Assembly: GCA_949288405.1 (NCBI GenBank)
Contig: CASEKM010000095.1
Span: forward strand, 1-6,253
Source: an uncultured bacterium
GTDB taxonomy: Bacteria > Bacillota > Clostridia > Oscillospirales > Oscillospiraceae
Length of the DNA: 6,253 nt
Direction of reading: 5' to 3'
The translations under genes were made by a program, and so were the position numbers. Shown here one piece after another: positions 1-4,990 of this stretch (within the stretch, counting starts at the first letter, position 1; each line of letters starts with the position of its first letter). A model generated the notes under the pieces. The model was given only the letters and a program-made list of their open reading frames with translations, was not told the DNA's origin and did no database searches.

Positions 1-2
1 GG

Positions 3-53
3 CGCGGGCGGAAGCGCCTTTGGGAACGGACGGAAAGGAGTGCGTCACCATGA
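3..53 (+). CDS. possible 3' end of an upstream gene (partial, tentative)
   Basis: In the third forward frame the window opens without a stop and reads about 16 residues (ending in ERTERSASP) before a TGA at 51-53. That TGA overlaps the ATG of the aminotransferase as ATGA, the usual overlap of translationally coupled operon genes. No protein family can be recognised from so few residues, and the same bases could be untranslated leader: bases 1-5 and 14-18 (GGCGC/GCGCC) can pair and are followed by TTT, which could equally be the end of a terminator for an earlier gene. Sequence to the left would decide. Confidence 0.22.
   Translation, partial: RGRKRLWERTERSASP
35..40 (+). promoter_or_regulatory. 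Shine-Dalgarno site of the aminotransferase
   Basis: AAGGAG lies 9 nt before the ATG at 50. This fixes the start there rather than at the in-frame TTG at 20, which would place the ribosome binding site inside the coding region. Confidence 0.85.
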
Positions 54-1228
54 ACTATCACATTGCGGCCCGGATGGACCGGATGGCCCCCTCGGGCATC
101 CGGAAGGTGAACGAGAAGGCCCTGGCTATGGAGCGGGCGGGGGAGAAGGTCCTCCACTTCGAGATCGGCCGTCCCGACTTCGACACCCCGGAGTACATCA
201 AAAGGGCGGCCGATCAGGCCCTGGCCCAGGGAAAGGTCCACTACACCTCCAACTTCGGCATGATGGAGCTGCGTCAGGCCATCGCCGACAAGCTCAAGCG
301 GGAGAACCACATCGACTATAAGGCCTCCGAGGTGCTGGTCACCGTGGGATTGTCCGAGGCGGTGTTTGCCGTGCTGGCCGCCCTGCTGGACGAGGGGGAC
401 GAGATCCTGGTGCCCGACCCGGTGTGGCTCAACTACATCAACGTGCCCAACCTGCTGGGGGCCAAGGCCGTCACCTACAGCCTGAAGGAGGAGAACGGCT
501 ATCAGATGGATTTCGGGGAGATCCGGGCGAAGATCACCCCCAGGACCCGGGCCGTGGTCATCGTCACACCCAACAACCCCACCGGCGGCGTGCTGGAGGA
601 GGATGTACTCAAGGAGCTGGCCTCCATTGTCCAGGAGCACGACCTGATGGTGATTGCCGACGAGATCTACGAGCGGCTGGTGTACGACGGGTGTAAGCAT
701 GTGAGCATCGCCTCCCTCCCCGGCATGAAGGAGCGCACCTTCACCATGAACGGCATGTCCAAGGCCTACGCCATGGACGGCTGGCGGCTGGGCTATGTGG
801 CCGCTCCGGAGGAGTACATCACTGTGATGAACAAGTTCCACCAGCACAACACCACCTGCGCCCCCAGCTTTGTCCAGGCGGCCGCCATCGCCGCTCTCAC
901 CCAGGAGGGGGACGAGGTGAAGGAGATGGTGAAGGAGTACCAGCGCCGCCGGGACTACGCCGTAAAAGCCATCAACGACATCGACGGCATCCACTGCCTG
1001 TGCCCCAAGGGCGCCTTCTACATCTTCATCAACTGCAAGGAGCTGGGAAAGTCCTCGGCGGAGCTGTCCCAGTATTTCCTGGAGGAGGCCAAGATCGCCC
1101 TGGTGCCCGGCGACGTGTTCGGCCCCGGCGGGGAGGGCTATCTGCGCATGTCCTTCGCCGCCAGCTATGAGAGCATCGTGGAGGGCTGCGGCCGCCTGAA
1201 ACAGGCGGTGGAGAACCTGAAAAAGTGA
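50..1228 (+). CDS. PLP-dependent class I/II aminotransferase
   Basis: This 392-residue protein has the length and motif order of fold-type I aminotransferases of the aspartate/aromatic/alanine group, cytosolic enzymes that exchange an amino group between an amino acid and a 2-oxo acid. Visible motifs are NNPTG at 175-179 (Asn176 contacts the PLP ring), ADEIY at 203-207 (Asp204 bonds the pyridine nitrogen), MSKAYAMDGWRLGY at 236-249 with Lys238 as the Schiff-base lysine and Arg246 near the phosphate, and YLRMSFA at 364-370 with Arg366 as the expected binder of the substrate carboxylate. All key residues are intact. The start is the ATG at 50, set by the AAGGAG just before it. It is the first of three co-directional genes, 111 bp ahead of an FAH-family enzyme, which suggests it makes or removes a 2-oxo acid in a catabolic route. 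Amino-acid specificity cannot be read from the motifs, so no symbol is given. The family call is very secure, the substrate unknown. Confidence 0.95.
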   Translation: MNYHIAARMDRMAPSGIRKVNEKALAMERAGEKVLHFEIGRPDFDTPEYIKRAADQALAQGKVHYTSNFGMMELRQAIADKLKRENHIDYKASEVLVTVGLSEAVFAVLAALLDEGDEILVPDPVWLNYINVPNLLGAKAVTYSLKEENGYQMDFGEIRAKITPRTRAVVIVTPNNPTGGVLEEDVLKELASIVQEHDLMVIADEIYERLVYDGCKHVSIASLPGMKERTFTMNGMSKAYAMDGWRLGYVAAPEEYITVMNKFHQHNTTCAPSFVQAAAIAALTQEGDEVKEMVKEYQRRRDYAVKAINDIDGIHCLCPKGAFYIFINCKELGKSSAELSQYFLEEAKIALVPGDVFGPGGEGYLRMSFAASYESIVEGCGRLKQAVENLKK

Positions 1229-1240
1229 GGAACTTCTCCA

Positions 1241-1269
1241 TTGCCCCGGCGCGGCCGGGGTGGTAAGAT
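1241..1269 (+). promoter_or_regulatory. candidate promoter before the FAH-family gene, with an inverted repeat in its spacer
   Basis: TTGCCC (1241-1246) and TAAGAT (1264-1269) are separated by 17 bp and match the sigma-A -35 and -10 consensus at 4 of 6 positions each. A TG one base before the -10 gives an extended -10. The spacer is largely occupied by the perfect inverted repeat CCCCGGC-GCG-GCCGGGG (1244-1260). Transcription would begin near 1276, giving a leader of about 64 nt. The matches are modest and the genes could simply be co-transcribed from further upstream. Confidence 0.35.
1244..1260 (+). repeat. GC-rich inverted repeat after the aminotransferase gene
   Basis: CCCCGGC and GCCGGGG form a perfect 7-bp stem around GCG, starting 15 nt after the stop of the aminotransferase gene. 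No T-run follows (TGGTAAGATA), so it is not a standard intrinsic terminator. It could pause transcription, protect the 3' end of the first message, or act as a protein site in the promoter spacer described for 1241-1269. Confidence 0.5.
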
Positions 1270-1292
1270 AAAAACAGAGGACTTCGCCCGGC

Positions 1293-1309
1293 GGCGGGGA
1301 CCCCCCGCC
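1293..1309 (+). repeat. GC-rich hairpin in the leader of the FAH-family gene
   Basis: GGCGGGG (1293-1299) and CCCCGCC (1303-1309) form a perfect 7-bp stem with an ACC loop. Flanking CCGG copies at 1288-1291 and 1313-1316 could extend it across a small internal loop. It ends 17 nt before the AAGGAG ribosome binding site (1327-1332), leaving that site free. No U-run follows, so termination is unlikely. Its effect, if any, would be on message stability or read-through. Confidence 0.4.
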
Positions 1310-1339
1310 CCACCGGACGGCTGAAAAAGGAGAATCGTT

Positions 1340-2269
1340 ATGCGTCTGGCAACCATCAAGTTAAACGGCAAAGAAATTGCCGGTATCGTCACGGAGTCCG
1401 GCATCCTGCCCATCGCGGCCCTGAACGCGGCCAAGGGCACCGCCTGGAAAGAGGAGATGTACGAGCTGATCTGCGCCCAGCAGGTGCCCGGCCTCACCAA
1501 GTGGTACAACGAGGGCGGAAAGGACGAGCTGGAGACCATCCCCGGCCTGGTGCCCCAGGACCAGGTGGAGTACGCCCCCCTGTACCGGAATCCCCGGCGG
1601 ATTTTCGGCATCGGCCTGAACTACGCCGAGCACGCGGGGGACATCGGCAACGCCCCTCCCCAGGGCTTCCCGGGCAGCTTCTTTAAAATGGCGGACACCC
1701 TCATCGGCCCGGGGGACGAGATCCAGCTGCCCACCCTGAAGGAGGCCCAGAAGACCACCGCCGAGGCGGAGCTGGGCATCATCATGGGCCGGGACTGCCG
1801 GGACGTGGCCCAGGAGGACTGGCAGAGCGCCATCGTGGGCTACACCACCATTCTGGACATGACCGAGGAGTCCATCCTGAAGGGGAACGACTACCTCAGC
1901 GGCAACCCCCGCTACCTGTGCATCGTGAAGAACTTCCCCACCTTCTTCTCCTTCGGCCCCCAGCTGGTCACCCCCGACGAGGTGCCCGACGTGCTGAAGC
2001 TGGAGGTCCAGTCGGTGCACAACGGGGAGATCCACGCCAAGAACACCGTGGACCACATGACCCATAAGCCGGACCGGCTGGTGTCCCTCCACAGCAGCAT
2101 CCAGGGCTGGTACGCCGGCGACGTGCTGGCCACCGGCACCCCCCGGGCCTTCCACATCCAGGACGGGGACGTGGCCGAGTGCCGCATCGTGGGCCCCGGC
2201 GGCTTCTCCATGGAGCCCTTGGTGAACCCGGTGGCCGACCTGAAGCTCCACCCGGAGATGGGGTATTGA
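1340..2269 (+). CDS. fumarylacetoacetate hydrolase (FAH) superfamily protein
   Basis: This 309-residue protein has a short N-terminal domain (about 1-80) followed by an FAH catalytic domain (about 85-298). The FAH landmarks are in order: GIGLNYAEHAGD at 90-101, GSFFKMADTLIGPGDEIQLP at 112-131, AEAELGIIMG at 141-150, GYTTILDMT at 167-175, VKNFPTFFSFGPQLVTPDE at 196-214, NGEIHAKNT at 228-236 and GDVLATGTP at 260-268. By family precedent Glu142, Glu144 and Asp173 bind the divalent metal, and His98 and Lys197 lie in the active site. Members are cytosolic and hydrolyse, decarboxylate or tautomerise 2,4-dioxo or acylpyruvate compounds, or open related lactones. After the metal aspartate this protein reads TEES where many acylpyruvase-type members read TARD, so it may belong to a less characterised subgroup. 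AAGGAG at 1327-1332 sits 7 nt before the ATG. Placed after an aminotransferase, it plausibly acts on a 2-oxo acid derivative. Family certain, substrate not determined. Confidence 0.93.
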   Translation: MRLATIKLNGKEIAGIVTESGILPIAALNAAKGTAWKEEMYELICAQQVPGLTKWYNEGGKDELETIPGLVPQDQVEYAPLYRNPRRIFGIGLNYAEHAGDIGNAPPQGFPGSFFKMADTLIGPGDEIQLPTLKEAQKTTAEAELGIIMGRDCRDVAQEDWQSAIVGYTTILDMTEESILKGNDYLSGNPRYLCIVKNFPTFFSFGPQLVTPDEVPDVLKLEVQSVHNGEIHAKNTVDHMTHKPDRLVSLHSSIQGWYAGDVLATGTPRAFHIQDGDVAECRIVGPGGFSMEPLVNPVADLKLHPEMGY

Positions 2270-2272
2270 TGG

Positions 2273-2282
2273 GAAAATTTTC
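2273..2282. repeat. AT-rich palindrome in the gap after the FAH-family gene
   Basis: GAAAATTTTC is a perfect 10-bp palindrome lying 4 bp after the TGA, in otherwise very GC-rich sequence. The same 55-bp gap also holds TTGCG-CCG-CGCAA. Both are short enough to occur by chance. I see no -35/-10 pair here, so the third gene is probably co-transcribed with the second. Confidence 0.25.
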
Positions 2283-2308
2283 TGCGTTTGCGCCGCGCAA
2301 TCCACTGT

Positions 2309-2315
2309 GAGGAGG
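2309..2315 (+). promoter_or_regulatory. Shine-Dalgarno site of the Cys-tailed protein gene
   Basis: GAGGAGG lies 9 nt before the ATG at 2325. An in-frame GTG at 2307 overlaps this site and so is not the start. Confidence 0.85.
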
Positions 2316-2324
2316 AACCTAATT

Positions 2325-3176
2325 ATGAAAGCTGCTTTTGTTCTCACCCCGGCGGAGGCCCGCCGGCTGATCGCCAGGGCGGTCATCCAGACCCCCGAGT
2401 TCCAGAAGGCCTGGAAGGACGCCTATGTGATTCTGGCCGGCGGCACCACCAACGCCTTTATTGCCCAGGAGCTGTTGAACGACCCGTCCATCGAGCCCGG
2501 CCGCTGCACCGTGGGCCTGAGCTGCGAGGGACTGCTGTGTGTCACCGAGCCGGAGAGCCGCAAGAGCTTCCCCAACGTGTTCTACAAGGGCCAGCCGGTG
2601 GACAAGAAGATCGACGAGGCCCTGCAGGACTACCACGCCGACACCGTCATCCTCAAGGGGGCCAACGCCTTCGACCTGGAGGGCCACGTGGGAATCATCA
2701 CCAGCGGCTTCAACGGGGGCACGGTGCCCAACTTCATCGGGTACATGACCTCCAAGGGGCTGAAGTGGATCTGCCCGGTGGGCTATGACAAGCTGGTGCC
2801 CTCCGTGCCGGCGGCCAGCCGGGCCCTGGGCGGGGCCAGCCATATCGACATCTCCCTGGGGGCCGACCCCGGCATGTACTGCCTGTCCAGCGCGGACGTC
2901 GTCACCGAGGCGGAGGCCATCCGGATGATGTTCCGCTGCGAGGCCAAGGTGGTGTGCGCCAGCGGCATCGGCGGCAACGAGGGGGCCCACTACTGGGCGG
3001 TGGACGGCGAGGAGGCCGACGTCAAGGCCCTGGTGGACTACCTGGAGCAGAACGTCAAGGGCGAGCCCGCCATCAAGGGCAACAAGGGAAACTGCTCCAA
3101 CTGCCGCTACCCCGGCTGTAAGTACAACGGGAAGCCTCTGCCCGATTGGATGAAAAAGAAGGGCATTGAGAAATAA
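2325..3176 (+). CDS. unrecognised conserved-looking protein with Gly-rich N-terminus and Cys-rich tail
   Basis: I do not recognise this 283-residue protein. It is soluble, with no signal peptide or membrane segment. After a helical start (TPAEARRLIARAV, 8-20) comes a strand-glycine-helix motif, VILAGGTTNAFIAQELL at 35-51, like the nucleotide- or sugar-phosphate-binding loops of Rossmann-type and RpiA/NagB-type folds; this likeness is my inference, not a family match. Further Gly-rich segments are VILKGANAFDLEGHVGIITSG near 110-130, VGYDKLVPSVPAA in the middle and CASGIGGNEGAHYWAVDGEE near 215-235. The end carries Cys257, Cys260 and Cys265 (C-X2-C-X4-C) in a basic, Gly/Asn-rich tail, which could bind zinc or an iron-sulfur cluster. 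Third-position GC is as high as in the two genes before it, and the good ribosome binding site and 55-bp gap make it a real operon member. It could be an isomerase, hydrolase or sensor for the metabolite handled by its neighbours. The gene is certain, the function open. Confidence 0.85.
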   Translation: MKAAFVLTPAEARRLIARAVIQTPEFQKAWKDAYVILAGGTTNAFIAQELLNDPSIEPGRCTVGLSCEGLLCVTEPESRKSFPNVFYKGQPVDKKIDEALQDYHADTVILKGANAFDLEGHVGIITSGFNGGTVPNFIGYMTSKGLKWICPVGYDKLVPSVPAASRALGGASHIDISLGADPGMYCLSSADVVTEAEAIRMMFRCEAKVVCASGIGGNEGAHYWAVDGEEADVKALVDYLEQNVKGEPAIKGNKGNCSNCRYPGCKYNGKPLPDWMKKKGIEK

Positions 3177-3223
3177 GCGCGGCCAGGTTCCTGCTGGACT
3201 GCTTCGCCGCCGGGTCCCCCTGT

Positions 3224-3285
3224 GGACCTGCACCAGAGGCAGGGTGAGACAGCCGCTGCTATGGGACGCCCCATGGAGCAGGTCC
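3224..3285. repeat. two-level inverted repeat (possible structured RNA arm)
   Basis: GGACCTGC (3224-3231) is perfectly complementary to GCAGGTCC (3278-3285). Inside this closing stem, CTATGGG (3259-3265) and CCCATGG (3270-3276) form a 7-bp hairpin around ACGC, with one U-G pair on the plus strand. The arms are separated from each other by only short unpaired stretches. No known RNA family was recognised. Confidence 0.4.
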
Positions 3286-3386
3286 TGTAAAGACAGACTG
3301 CCGCCGTTCTAACGGAAGTTTCGCTTTCCTGGCAACCCGCTGTTAGCAGCTCGCACTTCTACAATCCCCTGCGTATCCAACGTAAG

Positions 3387-3422
3387 ACAGGAGAGGCGCC
3401 GCCAACGCGGCGCCTCTCCTGT
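3387..3422. terminator. perfect 16-bp hairpin between converging genes, possible terminator without U-run
   Basis: ACAGGAGAGGCGCCGC (3387-3402) and GCGGCGCCTCTCCTGT (3407-3422) pair perfectly around a CAAC loop. It lies 210 bp after the stop of the Cys-tailed protein gene and about 168 bp after that of the DUF3089 gene, so it could stop or slow both. On neither strand does a T-run follow the stem (TAAAAAC on plus, CTTACG on minus), which is unusual for an intrinsic terminator. Calling it a terminator is an inference from stem strength and position. A stable end of a non-coding RNA or a repeat element are alternatives. Confidence 0.5.
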
Positions 3423-3589
3423 TAAAAACTCGATCTTTCCTGCCAGGGGCTCTTGTACTGTCCGCACAAGCTGGGGCTGGGCACAGGCGCTTCCGGTGGC
3501 TTTTGCCTGTATTGCGAAAACGGCATCCGCAGCGTTCAGGCGGGACGCAGGCATGGCCTTCGGCTCCTCCCGCCGGGCGGGCATCCGTC

Positions 3590-4588
3590 TCATGCCGCCT
3601 GCTCCGCCAGATAGGCGTCCAGCCGCACCTCCACATTTTCCTGCAGGTTGCGGTAGAAGAACTGGTAGTCGTACAGGTGGTACACGCCATCCGGGAAGAT
3701 GCTCAATCCCGGCGGATATTCCTCCGGCGTAACATCCGTCACCTTCAGGGCGCCCCGCAGGCCATCAATGTAGGCCCCGGTAAGCTGGGGGATCTCGGCG
3801 GTAATATTCCCACTGTAATCTGTGAAACAGGCCCCCAGGTTCTCCTCTTTCCCGGCAGGCGTGCCGTCAGTCTTCCAGTTGAGGGGGTTGATTGCCAGCG
3901 TGCGGGTCCCAGCGGGGATCACAAGAGAGTCCGCAACCGCCTCCGCTTCGCTGTTGAAGGAGACAATAACGCCGGTATCGTCCGCGCCGGAGGCAAAGCG
4001 GAGATGGGGGTACTCCGCCAGTTCTTCCGCAGAGATGCTCCAGCCGATGGCGTAACAGGCTACCAGCAGGTCGTTGACCGTTTCCTCTGCAAAGCAGTCC
4101 TTCAGCAGCCGGATGCTCATATCGGCCCCTTGGGAGAATCCCGCCAGGATAATGGGCCGGCCCTCGTTGTAGTGTTCCAGATAGTAGGTAAAGGCGTCTT
4201 TCACGTCCTCATAGGCCAGAGCAAGGTACTCCTCCCGCTCCTCGGCCGGTAACTCATAGGCATTCAAGCCCGCCTGCCGGTAGTAGGGGGCAAAGAACCT
4301 GGCGTCCTGGTCGTAGATCCCCTTTTCCATGTTGGTGGCGCCCAGGAAATCGCCCCTGGCATCCTCATCGTCCATGGACATATTGAAGCTGTCCTCCTCT
4401 CCGCCGTAGACCGTGGGACAGATAAAGAACACATCCGCATCTGCGGTCTTTTCGGCCTCCAGATAGGCCCAGCTTTCCGCCCGGGCATACACCGAGGGCT
4501 GTTCGCCGGTTTTGCCGCAGCCCGCCAGCGCAAACACCAGGAGCAGGACAAGGAACCGTGCTGACGTTCCCTTTTTCATCTTCTTCAT
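3590..4588 (-). CDS. secreted lipoprotein, DUF3089-family alpha/beta hydrolase
   Basis: This 332-residue protein begins with a basic n-region (MKKMKKGTSAR), a hydrophobic stretch (FLVLLLVFA) and the lipobox LAGC at 21-24, so it should be lipidated at Cys24 and displayed outside the membrane. The mature part follows the DUF3089 pattern: DVFFICPTVYGG at 52-63, the nucleophile elbow GFSQG at 150-154 with Ser152 as the likely catalytic serine, YAIGWSISAEEL at 179-190, GADDTG at 201-206, INPLNW at 233-238, and the C-terminal HLYDYQFFYRNLQENVEVRLDAYL from His304. One of the Asp203/Asp204 pair and His304 are candidates for the rest of a triad. A lipase or esterase role is inferred from the fold; no substrate is established. 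GGAGG at 4599-4603 supports the start at 4588; an ATG 24 bp upstream (4612) is a weaker option. The gene has its own promoter and more A/T third positions than the plus-strand genes. Confidence 0.88.
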   Translation of the reverse strand: MKKMKKGTSARFLVLLLVFALAGCGKTGEQPSVYARAESWAYLEAEKTADADVFFICPTVYGGEEDSFNMSMDDEDARGDFLGATNMEKGIYDQDARFFAPYYRQAGLNAYELPAEEREEYLALAYEDVKDAFTYYLEHYNEGRPIILAGFSQGADMSIRLLKDCFAEETVNDLLVACYAIGWSISAEELAEYPHLRFASGADDTGVIVSFNSEAEAVADSLVIPAGTRTLAINPLNWKTDGTPAGKEENLGACFTDYSGNITAEIPQLTGAYIDGLRGALKVTDVTPEEYPPGLSIFPDGVYHLYDYQFFYRNLQENVEVRLDAYLAEQAA

Positions 4589-4778
4589 ATAGAGATCGCC
4601 TCCGTTATGCATTTTGAAACGTCCCTAGGAAATAGGGCAAAGCATTGAAACCCGCGTGCTGCCAGGCCGCGCGGCACACTCCAGCCAGCGCAGCCGGAGT
4701 GATATCATGGATCAACCTTTTCGGCCGCCCCGTCAGGGACGAGAAAAAGGACGTGAAATCCAAGTATAACAGCCGTTT
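4589..4778 (-). other. predicted ~190-nt 5' leader of the DUF3089 lipoprotein gene
   Basis: Transcription from the promoter at 4785-4793 would give a leader of about 190 nt. It includes GTGC/GCAC and CTCC/GGAG pairings (about 4660-4702), CGTC-AGG-GACG (about 4733-4743) and a CCCTA/TAGGG hairpin with a 5-nt loop (4623-4637) about 20 nt ahead of the ribosome binding site. I recognise no riboswitch class. No credible small gene is seen on either strand. Confidence 0.35.
4599..4603 (-). promoter_or_regulatory. Shine-Dalgarno site of the DUF3089 lipoprotein gene
   Basis: On the minus strand GGAGG stands 10 nt before the ATG at 4588. The site falls inside the reading frame if the upstream ATG at 4612 is used, so it argues for the shorter protein, whose start also gives a normal lipoprotein signal peptide. 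Confidence 0.65.
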
Positions 4779-4790
4779 TCGGCTATTATA
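4765..4790. repeat. 26-bp imperfect dyad overlapping the lipoprotein promoter (candidate operator)
   Basis: TATAACAGCCG (4765-4775) and CGGCTATTATA (4780-4790) are inverted repeats with 10 of 11 positions matching, separated by TTTT. The right arm contains the whole minus-strand -10 box, so a dimeric regulator bound here would block RNA polymerase. The same bases transcribed could form a hairpin at the very 5' end of the message. Which applies cannot be told from sequence. Confidence 0.5.
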
Positions 4791-4793
4791 CCA
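4785..4793 (-). promoter_or_regulatory. extended -10 promoter of the DUF3089 lipoprotein gene
   Basis: On the minus strand TGG-TATAAT gives a perfect sigma-A -10 box with the TGn extension. The -35 position 17 bp upstream (TTTTAA at 4808-4813) is weak, as is common for extended -10 promoters. It lies downstream of the terminator that ends the glycerate kinase unit and points at the lipoprotein gene, which supports independent transcription. Confidence 0.65.
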
Positions 4794-4882
4794 TACTCAA
4801 ACGGGGATTAAAAGTTCTTTCTCTGTCTCGCCCTATCTTCTCACGTCAACGATCCACCCAATGGTTTTACGATGCTGTTAAC

Positions 4883-4920
4883 AAAAAAACATCCTCTGTA
4901 AATTACACAGAGGATGTTTT
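4883..4920 (-). terminator. intrinsic terminator of the glycerate kinase unit
   Basis: AAAACATCCTCTGT (4886-4899) and ACAGAGGATGTTTT (4907-4920) form a perfect 14-bp stem with a 7-nt loop. On the minus strand the stem runs into seven consecutive T residues (A-run 4883-4889), the classical form, about 70 bp after the kinase stop codon. The plus strand has only four T before CT, so termination in that direction would be weaker. Confidence 0.9.
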
Positions 4921-4990
4921 CTCTATTTGTTCATTTAGCGGTTGCGTTAATGAGGTCACATGGGGAGCTCGTCGTTGTACAAGCGTACAG

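Larger units (their letters stand above)
3177..3589. other. convergent intergenic region rich in inverted repeats, no credible gene
   Basis: This stretch lies between the stops of two converging genes. I find no gene with a good start and plausible composition. A 94-codon minus-strand frame (3309-3593) runs through the perfect hairpin at 3387-3422 and is rejected as a gene. The region holds several pairing elements: 3224-3231 with 3278-3285, a nested ATGGG/CCCAT hairpin (3261-3274), CCGT/ACGG (3304-3313), GGAA/TTCC (3314-3329), GCTG/CAGC (3340-3351), the 16-bp stem, and CCTGGCA (3328-3334) with TGCCAGG (3441-3447). It may be a bidirectional transcription barrier, a structured RNA, or one copy of a dispersed intergenic repeat. 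The sequence alone does not decide. Confidence 0.5.

Noticed and set aside
20..49. TTG at 20 as start of the aminotransferase
   Set aside because: The AAGGAG at 35-40 would be inside the gene and the ten extra residues do not resemble the family N-terminus. The ATG at 50 fits both.
1361..2386. 341-codon open frame on the minus strand opposite the FAH gene
   Set aside because: It is a shadow of a gene with extreme third-position GC: low-complexity Gly/Ala/Val/His-rich translation and no family motif, while the plus strand carries an intact enzyme with all its motifs.
2319..3233. 304-codon open frame on the minus strand opposite the Cys-tailed protein gene
   Set aside because: Same cause: a GC-driven shadow rich in Gly, Ala, Val, Leu and His, while the plus-strand frame has a strong ribosome binding site and natural composition.
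3177..3440. Signal recognition particle RNA or RNase P RNA in the structured gap
   Set aside because: The GCAGGTCC segment faintly recalls SRP RNA, but the conserved SRP core (CAGGTCCGGAAGGAAGCAG-like) and the RNase P signature elements are absent.
3309..3593. 94-codon minus-strand frame starting at an ATGA overlap with the lipoprotein stop
   Set aside because: The overlap looks like coupling, but the frame runs through the perfect 16-bp hairpin, has a composition unlike a folded protein and matches no family I know. It is better read as part of a structured or repeated intergenic region; homologues with conserved protein sequence would change this view.
3503..4252. 249-codon open frame on the plus strand opposite the lipoprotein gene
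   Set aside because: It has no ribosome binding site and no recognisable domain. The minus strand encodes a complete DUF3089 protein with signal peptide and catalytic motif.
4645..4881. 78-codon plus-strand frame in the gap between the lipoprotein and kinase genes
   Set aside because: It crosses the promoter and dyad for the lipoprotein gene, lacks a ribosome binding site and has an unstructured composition with no motif.
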